From Nemophila menziesii (taxonomy: Eukaryota; Streptophyta; Magnoliopsida; Boraginales; Hydrophyllaceae), in NCBI GenBank assembly GCA_029959085.1, contig JARWIR010000016.1, positions 21,461,499-21,525,498 on the forward strand: a stretch of 64,000 nt of DNA, given 5' to 3'. The notes beneath the pieces were generated by a model. It was not told where the DNA came from. It ran no database searches and saw only the letters and a list, made by a program, of their open reading frames with translations. The translations under genes were made by a program, and so were the position numbers. Shown here one piece after another: positions 12,148-25,064 of this stretch (position 1 is the first letter of the stretch; each line of letters starts with the position of its first letter).

Positions 12148-13409
12148 GCAAACATTTTTATGAATTTATGATATAAAATAGTAGACTTTAGGAGTTGGTA
12201 TAAAACACACTTAGATTGCATGCAAACGTAGGTAATTGATAGGAGAAACTAATTAACAATGCAAAAGAATTAAACTTGTACTTAAGGAAAGTGTGTGGTT
12301 TGTAGAACGTGAGATCCAAATTAGTAGAGAACCCACCTAGGTATGAACTAGAGGCAAGCTATGTAACTAGGAAGATGATAGAGGCAATTCTTTGTTAAGC
12401 CATTTGAGACCTTTTTAGCTTTCTATCCCTTAATTGAATATTATCCTAATAGCCCCATTTTTAGCCTTTAAGTCTTTCTTTTGTCGCCACGATACAAACC
12501 CATATCCCCTTAGGTTATTAGGCATTTCCATATGACCCGCACTTGAATCACAATCCTGAGACTTCTTGTCTTGAGCTTCAGTTTGGGGTGGTGGGTTTCA
12601 TTATTGGGAGATTACACTGGGAGGGAATTTGTATCCATTTGTATTTATGTGCGATTGTTGATGATGTATTCTTTGTAACCCTTTGTCGGGGTCTTTGAAA
12701 AAAAATCATGCAAAGAAGAAGAAAATATAAGGGACATGACCATTCACATGAAAATGATGGTCATGGGTATCATATACCCAAAAAAAAGAGAAAACATAAA
12801 AAAAAAAGAATATACAAAAATAAAGTAACCGGCAAAGTGGAGAGTTTTGGAAATCATCTTTAGTGCTTATTGGGTAATTTTGGGTACGCTAATTTAGTGC
12901 GTCAAATGGGTTGAGTGAGAACATATTCGAGTGCAAACTCAAGCTCTTGGACAGTCTGTTGATGGTAAGTGAGGATAAAGACAAAAAGCACACTTCAAAT
13001 TTACCAAATATACATTTCATACCGTCCCTAAGCCTATATTAAAACCATAAAGTCCTCATGATTCCTACATACATAGTGGATTTGTAATTCAGCTAATAGG
13101 GAGTATGCTAAGTGGAGTGTTCAAAGCGAGTGAAGATCGATGAACACCCTAAAGCCACCATCTTGAGATAAGTATAAGTGTAACCTTCTAGCATTGTGAA
13201 TTTAATTTTGGAATGATATTATTTGTGTTTGATTTTTTCTTGACATGTGTATGTGTATATTTATTCCTAGGTCATTCTATATGATATTTATTTTAATTTT
13301 TGCTTTGGGTATTATTCACTAGACTCTACATTTTTGTGTTTCACCTTAGGCCCTTGTTTTTATTTTTATTTTACTTTGTCGGGACGACAAAGGTTTGAGT
13401 TGGGGATCT
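12148..13409 (+). mobile_element. conserved 3' internal region of gypsy-like element
   Basis: This is non-coding sequence shared with 21,415-22,804 and 26,786-27,713 on the same strand and, inverted, with 34,625-35,900 and parts of 54,290-55,000. Shared landmarks are a TTGTCNCCAC-type string, the GAGTTTGGGGTGG-type purine run, TGTAACCCTTTG, TTGGGTTGAGTGAGA-type sequence, and the terminal hairpin plus purine-rich stretch. Only transposon sequence is visible. Confidence 0.65.
13374..13392 (+). promoter_or_regulatory. conserved hairpin next to the 3' LTR
   Basis: CTTTGTCG-GGA-CGACAAAG is a perfect 8-bp stem with a 3-nt loop. The 17 nt that follow contain the purine-rich GAGTTGGGGA and end at the LTR start (13,410). 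The same structure and spacing recur in four other copies. Confidence 0.75.
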
Positions 13410-14978
13410 TGATGTCTCCCATTTTGTTCTAAATATTAGCCTTTACGACACATCATTTTAGGTGATTAATTGACTTAATTAGTAGATTGTTAGGCTTATT
13501 TGGTTACATTGCGTTTTCTCCGCTTGGATTTGTATTATTTGCATTTTAGAGCTTTTACGCGTTAATTTGTTTGTTTTTACTGTAAAGTTCTGAGGTCCAT
13601 GGATTATATGGAGCACCAAGACAAGGATGAGAAATGGGAATTAAAGTCTTAGATCGAGTGTAGAAGTCAAAGGCGAGAAAAGATGATCCGAAGAATTTAT
13701 AGAGGAGAGTGAAATCTTCAAGGTTGTTACAAATCACTGTTTTTGAGATACTTAGCCACTGATTCAACCTTAGAGTCATGGAATAAGGAATTTGCATCTT
13801 TGATTCAGGAATATTTTGCGACTGGAATGAAGTGATTTAGAGTTCGGACGCAAAAGTTACAGCCGTTTTAGTAACAGATGTACATCAGTTATGAGATTTC
13901 AAATTAGGATTGGGATTTTATTTCATTTAACCTATTTTCTTTTTATAGGAGAGCCCAATCCTATTTATCCATCATATAAAAGCCTTTTGACTTTAGTTTT
14001 TATACACAACTCACATTACCCAAGTCAGAAAACGCTAGAGAGAAGTCAAAAGCAAAAGGAGACTAGAAGCTGAAGCTGGAGAAGCCTATTTCTTCCTTCA
14101 ACAGTCAAAATCAATCCTTTAATTAGGTTACCCATATTATTTCTATAATTGGACATGATTTCTTTGTCTTTTATTTCAGTTTTTAATCACATTATGAGCT
14201 AAATACATTAGTGCTTGAGAATCGCAATAAAGGGATGAACCCTAATTAATTTCTTGATGTTTCTGAATTTGGTATCTCCGTAATTTAATTTGAATTGGGT
14301 ATTATTTATTGGTTATTACCTTGTGCTCGTTTGCTATTTCTTTTCTGATCAATTGGGAATAAGAGTTAGTATTTGGGCTATTCACTTTAAGTGGAAAAAG
14401 TGATCATTTGACGGGAGGGTTTGAATACGGACTTAGGTAATACCCGTGTAATGTTCGTCATTGACTGACAGGCTTGACTAGTTACATAGCCAATGAGGTA
14501 AGAACTTCACATTCGAAGAGGCATATTCGCCCATATAGGGGTTTATAGTACTTTAGGATAGCTTGTAGGTCCACCCGACAGGGAACTAGGAGATATTAGA
14601 ATCCCAACTAGTATAATAATAACGATTCTACCCTTAAACAGAAATGTTAATGATATTGATTAGGTGGAACTCTTGCGAGACTCAAGTACATCTTCTCATA
14701 TTTTCGTCTATTAATCTTTATTTACTTGCATTTAGTTACTTGCATTATTTAATTTAGTACATTAATTATTTGCGTCTTAGATTTATAAACAAAACCCAAC
14801 AAATATTCTATCATTTATTTTCTTGTCATAACAACTATACTCGCTTATTGCATAACATCATAAGTCATATCCATCAGTCCTTGAGATCGAAATCCCGTTT
14901 ATCGGATATTATTTGGACGACCCATACACTTGCGATCTGTGTCCCTCTATTTTAGGGGTGTGATTTTATCACACACCA
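13410..14978 (+). mobile_element. 3' LTR, gypsy-like family (second subfamily)
   Basis: The unit starts TGATGTCTCC right after the hairpin and purine stretch and ends at CACACCA (1,569 bp). Its body matches the LTR piece at 15,095 and resembles the LTRs of the complete minus element. It does not match the 5' LTR at 9,453, so this element is chimeric or built from two insertions. Confidence 0.7.
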
Positions 14979-15094
14979 GGAGTCACAAGTAGATAACCTT
15001 GGCGGATGAGGTTTTGTGTCCATGGATCCTATTGAAGCCGCATTTGGTATGGAAAAGATAGTAGAGACCGAGAGAAGTTGGCCACAGTCGCGAG

Positions 15095-15480
15095 TGATGT
15101 CTCCCTTTTTGTTCTAATTTTATACCCTTATGAAACATCTTCTTAGGTGAATAATTGACTAATATGATAGACTTTTAGGATTAATTAGTTATATTTTAAT
15201 TTCTCTCCTTAGAATTTATTATATTTCATTTTTAAAGCTTTTGCACGTTAAATGGTTTGTTTTTAGTGCAATTTTTGTAAGTCCATGGATGATAGGGAGC
15301 ACCAATACAAGGAGAGAAATCGAGAATTAAAGTCTTAGATCGAGTAGAGAAGTCAAAGGCGAGAAAAGATATCCCGGAGCAAGTCTGGAACGCTAATAAT
15401 AATTACTGATTTTGAGTGACTTAAACATGGATTTAGCCTTTGGGTTGTGAAATAGTGATTCCAATAAGACACCAGTCATC
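15095..15480 (+). mobile_element. truncated LTR, gypsy-like family
   Basis: The sequence starts TGATGTCTCC and aligns by eye with the first ~370 bp of the LTR at 13,410, including the shared TTAAAGTCTTAGATCGAGT. It then stops abruptly and passes into protease-like coding sequence. The 116 bp between 14,979 and 15,094 contain nothing I can name. Confidence 0.6.
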
Positions 15481-15484
15481 CTAT

Positions 15485-15996
15485 AGTTGGCAGACAGTTC
15501 TACAACAAAGTCGTGGGGACTTATAGAGGGCGTTCTTATCTATGATGGTAAGTTAACTATTTTCACTGACTTTGTTATACAAACTATATAATGTAGATCT
15601 ACATGTTTCACAAATACTCGGACGTCCATCCTTAGCTACACGCCGCAACATCATAGATGTTCACGAGGGAACACTGACCCTCCGTGTAGAGAAAGAATCT
15701 GTAACATTCGCTGTTGTGGACAAGATGATGAAGAAGGTGTCACCAGAGGTCCCAAGTATTCTTGTTGTGACCGAGGAGGTCAAATTGAAGTCAACCAAGC
15801 ATCTGTGGAGAATAGAGCTAAATATTAATTTAGGGTGGGCGATGAAGTTGCTTGGAAATACCCAAAGCAAGATAATAGGCCAGGGGGTTCAAGAATGCTT
15901 GGATGGGACCATTTGTCATTACTGGAGTAGTTTCGGCAAAGATGATTGAGATCCAGACTAAGAGAGATTGCAAGCTTCAGGTAGTAGATGTGAATA
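15485..15996 (+). pseudogene. gypsy aspartic-protease end joined to integrase-C-terminus-like tail (broken)
   Basis: From about 15,485 the reading matches the C-terminal half of a plant gypsy retropepsin: a Leu-Ala-Asp segment, Gly-Leu-Ile-Glu-Gly-Val-Leu, then the hallmark ILGRPSLATRR with Ile-Asp-Val and Leu-Thr-Leu-Arg-Val around 15,610-15,690. No RT, RNase H or integrase core follows. About 110 bp further on (15,835 onward, frame shifted) comes a module matching the end of the 37,346-38,587 ORF: a DEVAW core, Gln-Asp-Asn-Arg-Pro, and a Trp-Met-Gly-Pro-Phe-Val segment ending at a stop near 15,996. There is an in-frame stop near 15,588 and at least one frameshift. The active-site part of the protease is missing, so the copy is inactive. 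Confidence 0.6.
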
Positions 15997-15998
15997 GT

Positions 15999-17540
15999 TG
16001 ATGTCCCTATTTTGTGATAAATTAATCTACGCAGGAGAAATTATTTTGGGAGTTTATTGGGACTAAGTGAGGGATATTTCCCTAGTATATGGCATATTGC
16101 ACTTTCCTATCTTGTTTTGGACATATTGCTATTTATAGATATTTTGTGCCTTGATTGTGTGTTAAGTGTGTATATTTGACGTACATGGTTGACACAATAT
16201 GAAAAGATGAAGAGAAGAAGTAAAAAGGTCAAGACAAACCCCAAACCAAGCCGTGAAAGGAGCTTAAAGTCACTTTGGGAAGTTAAAGCATTTACTAGAG
16301 AAATTTTAACATCATACTGTTTCAGTCACTATGATTAATTGGTAATATCTTTGAACCTGGTTCCTTTTGATTTCAAAAGATCTTGGAGTCAGTGTTGCGG
16401 AGAGGTGACGGAAGTCAATTTGGAGTTGAGACGAAAAAGTTATGCTATTTGCGACACCGTGACTCAAACCTAGACAACACTACCTAAAAATAGGTTGGGC
16501 CATTAGTAACTCACTTAAGTGAGCCCATTTGCATCCAACCCATTTTTAGGTCATTATATCAGCCTCCTTATCCACTATCCATCGAAAGACATCAGATATC
16601 TCAGAAGGGAAAGGGGCAAAGTCATTTTGGATAAGAGGAGAAGACATGGCAGAGGGCTTCCACCCAATTCCACCATTCTCAACCATACAGAATCTGATTC
16701 TTGTTGTTCTTTAGGTTAATTTTATTCTATTATAGACTTTAAATATTATTTTCGTATTACTTTTCCTTAATTTACAGTTTATCATTATGAACTAAACTTA
16801 TTTTGCTTGAAACTTACAATGGGTATGAACGCGATGATTATGTTTTTCTTTCGGATATTTGGGATATTAATTTATTGAAATGAATTGAGGTTTTATTTAT
16901 TCGATTGCTTTATATATTTGTTCTTGTTTCCTATACATACCTTGACCAATTAGTAGTTTGAGATTTTTGGTTGCACCTTAAGTCGGGTCGAATTATGAGC
17001 ATAGTATATAAACGCCTAGTACGAGGCACTGAACCTGATGGTCTTGCCCATTAGGTAGTCAATAGGATAAGAGTTTAATTCATTTGATAGTCAATTGATG
17101 TGTAGGATTGCACTCTAAGTCTATCCTGATGGGATTTAGAGAAACTTTTGGATCCCGTCTAATGAAAATCACTCAATTCGCCCTTATACCAATAATAAGA
17201 TAATGTTGATTAGGAGGATTACTCAAAAGAATCAAGCAATGCTTCTCACCTTTTCTCATCTTTAGCATTTTAATATTTTGTCTTCTAGTTAATCATATTA
17301 TTTTCTTCATTTGCAATTTAGTCCTCCATTGAAAACCCAACAAAAAATCATTTATTTTATTATTATTTTTATCGCAAGTTTACGTTATATTATTCGAAAC
17401 ACAATTATATCAACGTTGGTAGTCCCTGAGGAAACGATAACCTTAAGCTTATCAATTTGTTACTTGACAATGACCCGTACACTTGCGGGAAGTTACAGTT
17501 CTTTAGGTAGCAATTTATTATCACACCTGGGAACCCAACA
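15999..17540 (+). mobile_element. 5' LTR, gypsy-like family (third subfamily)
   Basis: The unit starts TGATGTCCCT and ends at about CCCAACA, with a primer-site-like sequence just downstream. The body (for example TTTTGTGCCTTGATTGTG and the GGACAC/GAGGCACTGAA strings) matches the LTR pieces at 23,687 and 27,714, which define this subfamily. Length is about 1,540 bp. The end is approximate. Confidence 0.65.
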
Positions 17541-17566
17541 ATAGCCTCACCCGCTGCTGGGGAGGA
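17541..17566 (+). promoter_or_regulatory. degraded primer-binding site
   Basis: CCCGCTGCTGGGGAGG at 17,550-17,565 keeps most of the family site (GCCGCTGCCGGGGA) directly after the LTR. It is decayed but in the right place. Confidence 0.45.
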
Positions 17567-18570
17567 TATATAATCAAGAATTAACACGTCAAACTTATTA
17601 CGACGTAAAATAAAAGTGCTTACAGGAGACAACCCGCAATTTTTATGTTTTTGCCTTCTTTTAATTGTATAATAGTAATTATATGTGTTTTTAGTCTATT
17701 TTGCATGTAATGAGAAATGTACAAGTGTTTTTATGTGCAGGTATTGCGACGAATGAGTTTGAGGTGAATTTTTTGGAGAAATCCGAGCTCATGACTTTGA
17801 GCAACGGTATATCGCGCCTCCATGCGGTATACCACTCGTGACTGTCATGACCATTCATGAACACGATGCGAATTAAATATGTAAGTCGATGAAAATCGTG
17901 GTATACTGCGCCATCCATGAGGTATACTTCCCACTACACCAGTATTGTGGTTCGTGCATATAGTACTACGATAGGAAGGCCATGTGGTATACTACACCTT
18001 ATACCGGTGTACTACATAAAGAAAGGCCCGTTGTGTGCACGATGCCAATGTTGATGGTAAGTGATTCAGCGATATACCAAGCCTATATGACGGTATATAG
18101 GCCAACAACTCGTAGAGAGTGAAGAGACAACTGTGGTACAATATAATGGCTACAGTAGAGCACATTATACCACCCAGATTTGCAGTATACCGCACAAGCA
18201 CGCATAACAACATTGATAAAAAGAGGCATTGGTAATACCAACAATTGAAACCTTAAGCCTTCTTCTCCAAACACCATAACTCCATTGAAGCTTCACGCAA
18301 CCTTCACCAGGCATCAAAACACCACCGAAATTCATATTATATTTCATCTTTCCAATCTTAGAAACAAATTTAACCACCCAAATTCATCCAAAACACCTAA
18401 AAATCATCAAACCCAATTTTTTTCCAAAATCTTTGTTATAAGTTTCATAAACCCTTTTTACCCAAGCAAAAATCCATCATTACCCTTCAAGAATAATTAT
18501 CCTTACACTGTTCCTAACCCAATTAACACCATATTCAACCAAAATCAAGGTGTAATTTCAGGAGTGATGA
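17567..18570 (+). mobile_element. internal leader with a cluster of GGTATAC-like motifs
   Basis: There is no credible ORF. Between 17,806 and 18,190 about ten copies of GGTATA or its complement occur, some in pairs 20-21 bp apart (17,806/17,826 and 17,900/17,921). The paired units share a GCGCCNTCCATG-type spacer. From about 18,205 to 18,570 the sequence is C/A-rich and is the reverse complement of sequence at 36,560-36,890 and 55,450-55,750, so it is a standard internal segment of the family. Confidence 0.5.
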
Positions 18571-19741
18571 AACTTTGAGTTGGAGATAAAAAGAGATGAC
18601 AAATAAAACGAATGCATTATCAAGTGCTAGGGAGATGGTAAAGAATCAAGAGAAATAACGGGGTGGAGTCAAGAGGAAGACAAGTGGGAACCCTGTAAGT
18701 TTGGGTAAGAAAAAAATGGAAATGCGAGTCAAGTGATTAGAGAGGATCCGGTGATGGTGATTTCAAGTCCTTAAGCGCAAGCAATTGTGATTAGGCTAGA
18801 GAAGGCGCCACAACCTCTTCAAGTCGAGATTCATGTACACGTGATGAGTGACGCTTCTAAGAGCTTATTAGTTATCTCCAAAATAATAATGATCAAATTA
18901 ACACCTTTACATAAGAGAGTATTCGAGGAGGAAATTAGAGAAGGTAAGTATGACAGATTTTCAGAGATGGGTGATAGATTTGGATGGATCACATACATGA
19001 TGAGACAATAGAGTTTATGTGTTGAGTTAGTATCCGAGTTCTATGTATGCATCTTTAGCCACTTCGAGTTCAAGAAATTAGTTGGACCATGCAAGTATCA
19101 AGAAGTGGTGAAGAATATCGAGACTTTTAATTGTGATGTATTATACGAGCATGTTTTTAGTAAAGAGTAGTGCAGACCCACAAATGAGAGTTGAAGGCGT
19201 CTTGGCCTTACAAGTACCTTCAACCTGATGCACGAGTATGACACCACTTCCTCACACCATCATCTTTTGGAATTGTTCAAACCTTGGACGTAAGTAAGAA
19301 AAATTCCATTCTTGAATTGTGTTTTACGAGAGGAGGATATTGATGTAGAGCAAGCAATTCTTGATGCAGTAATGTGGTTCGCAAGTGTACCACAATCGGT
19401 GTTTCATTTGAAGTACCCATAATTGATCATGAGCATAATAAGGAAAGAGAATGTGCACCGTGGTATGAATGAAATGCTTGGTGCCGACTGAGAAACAACA
19501 TCAATAACAAGTGGATCAAGAGAATTCTTAGAGGAGCAAGTGCAAAGAATCCTCTAACCATATAGAATTTTTGTGAGAAGATCAAGAAGGAATAGGGTTT
19601 GAGATAAGAGTATCTTTCATGGAAAGAAAGGGTGAGTGAGTGATTTGGTCGAGTAGAAGTAGCTCTAACTTTCTTGGGAAACAATGTGGTGCAAATCAAA
19701 CAAAATCAAGCGCACATCATTGCATTCCTAGAGTAAATTTA
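18571..19741 (+). pseudogene. decayed 'putative plant transposon protein'-like gene
   Basis: Short open stretches in one orientation follow the order expected for this plant family. First is an N-terminal Phe-Glu-Glu-Glu/Asp-Arg-Phe segment near 18,925. Next is a Leu-Val-Ser-Glu-Phe-Tyr motif near 19,025, typical of the family's EFYANL-like core. Then comes a Glu-Asp-Ile-Asp-Val-Glu-x-Ala-Ile block near 19,335, matching the DIDVARVIYD block of the 11,215 ORF, and last a coiled-coil-like tail to 19,735. Several stops and frame changes interrupt it. From 19,742 to 19,941 there is only the decayed GAGTC hairpin (19,887-19,903) and a G-rich stretch before the next LTR. Confidence 0.4.
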
Positions 19742-19941
19742 TCACGATATAAAGAAGGATCCACCAAACCCTACCTTGTGTATTGATCACGTGAGGTATT
19801 AGACTCAAGAGTACGTTTTCTATATTCCATTCAATCATTATCTGTAATATATGTGTTAGTTTTTAATTCTTATCGAGTATGTTTCGAGTCTTGGGGACAC
19901 GACTTATTTTTAAGTTGGGGTGTGGGGATTCATTGTTCCTT

Positions 19942-21414
19942 TGATGTCTCCATATTGGTGATGAAATAATATAGTTTAGAGACATCATTTTAGGTTTATT
20001 ATTTGATTATCTAAGGGATTTCCCCTATTAATTATTGGTTTCACAATTCTTGCCTTGTTTTGGAGGTTTGTTACTTGTAGAGATTTTTTGGTAAAATGTG
20101 TGTGTTAAATGTGAAGATCTTAGATAAAATGATAATATTATATGAATAATTTTTTAAGGAGTTTAGTAAAGAAGATACAGGACAAAATAAAGTGTTTAAC
20201 ATAAAGAAACTGGTTTTAGACAAGTGCAAGAGCTGCCAAAAGTTGTTGTCCAGTTGTGAAGACATGTAGTATTTTCAATGTTGCATAAAATAGACATGGA
20301 AGTTGAAGGAGGACTTTTATGTGAAGAAATATATTTGAAGTTTGGTTGTGTGGAAACTTGAATCAAGTGATTTGGAGTTGTGACAAAGGATTTATGATTT
20401 ATACAAACTCTATGGGTCAACCAGTCCACTTTTTAAGAAATACGAGTTTGAGTTGGATTATGGCTCTAAAACCTAATCGATGACATAGATATCTCGTCCA
20501 AAACCTATATAATATTAGTATATTACGTTAGAAGCATGTCCATGCATTCATATCCTTCATATTATTCATCAGATAGAAATCAAGTCGACCTAGAGAAGAA
20601 GCAACAAAACTGGAACATCACAACATAGATTTTGCATCTCTCCTTCTCTATAGTTAGGGTAGTTAGCTATAGATGTTTGGTTTAAACATATTTATAAGAT
20701 TTTATTCTTTACTTTTATTTATGAATTCATTGGATTATTACTTTGTCTAAATCCTAAAACACTATTTGCTATATTAATTTAATTAAGCTTTTAAATTATA
20801 TATTTGTATCTTGTGTTTGCCTTATTCCAGCCCTAACTCTGGACACGTTTAGGACTGTTCTTGGTAGTTTGATTTTCACCCTAGCGGGGGATTCAATTAT
20901 TGAAAACAACACTTAATTATCTAGTGTGCGATAGTGATCCTGACAGGATTCCCTAACTAAATAATCATTATGGTTAGATTTCACCACCATTCTCTGTGCA
21001 TGGTTCCCTTAACCAAGTCCCTTGATAGTGTGGAGGTTGCCTTCTAAGCTAACCTGACGGGAGTTAGAAGGATTATAGAATCCCGACTACTTGTATATTT
21101 CTCAATTCACCCTTAAATTTAGAATAACGACTTAGTAAGAAAGGCTCATACTAGTAACCCTAGGTTATAATTATTCGTATTTAATTATTCGTGCTAAACA
21201 ATAATTTATCTTATTTATATTTTAATATCAAAAAAATCATCTACACTATTATTAAATACAAGCTTGAGCTAACTACCTAAATCCCTGAGAACAAACTCTT
21301 ACTTATTTACTATTACTTGCGAACGATTTGTGCACTTGCGAAGAGTTTCTTGTAGATTTCTATAGGTGTGTGTGCTTTTATTATCGTTATTTTATAACAC
21401 CTTTGGGCTCACCA
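19942..21414 (+). mobile_element. 5' LTR of a short gypsy-like element
   Basis: The unit starts TGATGTCTCC and ends near CTCACCA (1,473 bp). It is related to the LTRs at 9,453 and 22,805 (shared GAGACATCATTTTAGGTT and CTAGTGTGCG-type strings). It pairs with the 3' LTR at 22,805; the two have diverged noticeably, so the insertion is old. Confidence 0.65.
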
Positions 21415-22804
21415 CCCTCATTCCCATTTTATGTGATTTAATGCTTTTTAGGTAAAAATTAAATAAATTGGTAGTTTGAATTAGATGTAGAATGTGTGGT
21501 AATGTCCTAAAACATAAGCTTTAGTGAGTTAATATTAATAAGTAATTTGTTTATGAACTAGTTGTGTGGTATGCTCAAAATATGAACATGCTACACACCT
21601 TAAAAGTAAAGAAAAGATTAGTAAGCAATGTGACAGAAGTATGTTTGAACATAAAGAGAATGGGTTGTTTGTGGAACGTGAGATCCGAGCTAGTTGAAGA
21701 CCCATTTATTAAACCTGCTAGAGGTGAGAAAGTAACAAAATTGAATAGTTAGGAAAGTAATTAAGGAGGTACTTTAATAATCCATATGTGCCTTTTAGCT
21801 TGCTGACCAAATCTTTAATTGATTATTATCCGTCTTAGTTCCTTCTAGAATTTCATAAGCCTTTTATTAGCCATATTATAAGTCATATCCCGTAGATTAT
21901 AGGACTTTTCCATATAACCCGTAATCGGATCGCGATGCTAAGACACTTGTCTTTAGAGCTTGAGTTTGAGTTAGTGATAATATTCATGGGAAACATCATT
22001 AGGTGGGTATTTTTAAGCTTGTACATGTATGTGCTATGTCGATGATGCACACTTTAATTGTAACCCTTTGCTAGGTTCCATTGAGAAAAAAAAGAGTATT
22101 GAAAAGAAAAGAAAAATGATGAAAGAAGTAGCATGATATCTCACATAAAAAAGAGAGTCATATATAATCTAACTTGCAAAAGAAAAATATGAATATGAAA
22201 AGAATTGAAAGAAAAAGCACTGGAAAAGTAGAAATTTTATGTGATCATTATGATTTTATAATTGGGTTATTGGGGATGCTAATTAATTGCATCAAATGGG
22301 TTGAGTGTGATCATCTTTAAGCATAAACACAAGATCTAGGGAATTTAGTTGATCGCTAGTGAGGAGAGAGCCAAAATCACACTCTACATTATCCAAATAT
22401 ACGATCATACCATCCCAAAGCCAACATTACAACCTTAAAGATCTTATGATTCTTAATATGTGATCTTGGATAAATTTAACTAATAGAGAGTAGTTAGATG
22501 GACATTGGATACTTTTTTAGGATCGATGATCACCTTATATCCACCATATCGAACTAAGAGAAAAAACTACCCTTCGTGCATTGCAAAGCTAATATATTCT
22601 TGAACTAAAACCGTGTTTAATTTTTATATGATAAGTGTATGCGTAATTTAATTTGTGAATATTATTATATGAAACTTGCTAGGTAGTTGCTTGGGATTCT
22701 TCTTCTCCCATGCATGCTTGACTTATTTAATAAAGACTTCCCTGCCTATTTTTGTTTCTTATTTCTTATTTTGTCGGGACGACAAAACTTTGAGTTGGGA
22801 TTCT
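21415..22804 (+). mobile_element. internal region without ORF
   Basis: This is the non-coding 3' internal region of the family, with the same landmarks as 12,148-13,409. The protein gene and a recognisable primer site are missing. It ends in the hairpin at 22,769-22,787 and a purine-rich stretch. Confidence 0.6.
22769..22787 (+). promoter_or_regulatory. conserved hairpin next to the 3' LTR
   Basis: TTTTGTCG-GGA-CGACAAAA is a perfect 8-bp stem lying 17 nt before the LTR start at 22,805. Compared with the copy at 13,374, the outermost pair changes from C-G to T-A on both arms, so pairing is kept. Confidence 0.75.
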
Positions 22805-23686
22805 TGATGTAACCATATTTGTGATATATTAATCTAGTCACGAGACATCATTTTAGGTTCAAATTTTTCCTAATTAAGGGATTTTTTATTATTATTATTT
22901 GATATATTCACCTTTTTTGTCTAGTTTTGGAGAATTGATACTTTCAGAGATATTTATGCGTAATTTGTGTGTTAAGTGTGAATATATTAGCTACATGGAT
23001 GATAATTGATCCCAAAGCATGGATAAGAAGTCGAGGAAACAATATTAAATCGAAAGACAAGCGTTAAAGGACAAAGAAGTCGTTTTTTGAAAATGTGCAA
23101 GAGTTGCCGAACAGAATTAGAAAGTGAATTGTTTGAGGTGACACGCAAGATTCAAAATATTGTAGAGGTTCCCTTTGATAACAAGCTAGTATTTTGAGTT
23201 AATAACGATTAGTCACTAATGGTTTGAGATTTGGAGCTGGAAATATGAAGTTACTAATGTTGTAGTTGGCGAGGCTTGAACCAGTCCACTCTTCAAGGAA
23301 AACGTTTTAGGGTTGGATTAGGTCACTTAAAAGAAGCCTATGACCCATAAAACGTTTTTGAACCTATGAATATCAGAATTTAACATTAGAGAAAGGTCCT
23401 TGCTTAGTTTTTATCCAGAATTCTGTCCAAAAAGACTACCAAGTCGACTAGAGGAAGAATGAACAGAAGTAGGAGCATCACAACAATACTTCTACATCTT
23501 TCCACCGCTACCATTAGGGTAAATTGTATTGGATTTTTTTGTTTAACCATGTTTCTAAGCTTTTTATTCTTTAGTTTTAATTTTTTAGCTATGCACTAAA
23601 TTACCCATAGCTTAGGTTTGCATTATGTATAAACCCTAATTACAGTTTTGCTATTTTATGTTATTTGGGAATTCATTTTGATTTCA
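22805..23686 (+). mobile_element. 3' LTR interrupted by a later insertion
   Basis: The LTR begins TGATGTAACC after the hairpin. It tracks the LTR at 9,453 closely (for example CCCTAATTACAGTTT near 23,635) up to 23,686, where a different LTR subfamily starts. The remainder is not found on the far side, so a deletion accompanied or followed the insertion. Confidence 0.6.
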
Positions 23687-25064
23687 TTATGTCCCTCTTT
23701 TTTGATGAACTAATCCATTCATGATGCATTATTTTGGGAGTTTATTGGGGCTAAGTGAGTGATTTTTTTTTGTACTTATGCCTCTAGTTTTGGACATATA
23801 AATGTTTATAGATATTTTGTGCCTTAATTGTGTATTAAGTGTGTAACTTTTAGGTAAATGTTTGATACAAGGTTCCAATATGAGGAGAAGACGTCAAAAA
23901 TTCAAGATAAACCCCAAGTAAAGGAAGAATTTGAGCCTAGAGTCACTTTGGGAAGTTGGAGCGTTTGCCCGAGAAATCTTTGCGCCTTAGTGTTTAAGTT
24001 ACTATGAAATATTGGTGAGATCTTTCGACTTGATTCCTTTTGATTTAGAGAGAGCTTGAAGTTAGTGTCATTTTTCAAGTGACGGAAGTCAACTCTGAGT
24101 TAATATAATGAAGTTATGCCATTTGCTTCCACTATGGCTCGAACCAAAATTCTGGTTAGTCAAATGGGTTGGGCCCCTTCCAACCCTAATTAAGAAAGCC
24201 TAAAAAAGGGGCACAAACATTTTTAGCTCATATATAAGCCATTTCCCAGCCCTATATTTCATTATCTATCATAATCCCTCATTTAAGAAAACCTTTTTTT
24301 ATCAGTATGGGACAAAGCAGAAGAAATGAAGAGGAGAAGACAAGGGTTTGTCTATGATCCCAACATTTCTACCTCAACCATCCACCATTTACATTCGTCA
24401 TTTAGAGTAACTTAGCTTTATTTTTTCTTTTAAATATGATTATGTCATTAATTTTAATTATTTTTTCTTCTTTTATTATGAACTAAAACCTTATTGCTTG
24501 AGGATGCTTTTGTAAGATTTTATGCTTAGCTTTTTAATTGAGTTATTGTATTTGGGATATGATGATATTTAATTGAGTTTGGTTATATTTTTATTCTCTT
24601 TCTTTATATGATTGTTTTAATACTCTATGTACTCTAGCCAAGTAGTGGATAGCTATAGTATTCGGTTACACCTTAAGTCGGGGGGTTGGTTATGGAAATA
24701 GCATATAAACGCTTAGTGCGAGACATTGAATCTGACAGTCTTGCCCAGTAGGTAGTCACAAAGTGTTAGAATTTAAATCATATCCAATTGGTATGTAGAT
24801 TGCGCTCTAAGTCTACCCTTACGAGAGTTAGAGAATTGTTTGAATCCCGGTTAATGAGAAATAAAGCAACTCGGCCTTATCAATAGAACAATTAACTAGC
24901 GGCATAAATGATTACTAGCAATCACTCAAGAAACCTTTCATATTAGTTTATCCTTTATTTTATTTACTTGTCTACCAACTATTATAAGTTAAATCGTATT
25001 GTCTTTAGTATTTGGTTATTAATCATATTGGAAAATAAAATACATAATTATTCTTTATAGTATC
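23687..25064 (+). mobile_element. 5' LTR, third subfamily, left part
   Basis: The unit starts TTATGTCCCT and matches the LTR at 15,999 through its length. It is split at 25,064 by a solo LTR and continues at 26,596-26,785 with the LTR's last ~190 bp (compare AACGATAACC and GACCCATGCACTTGTGG with 17,430-17,495). Confidence 0.65.
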
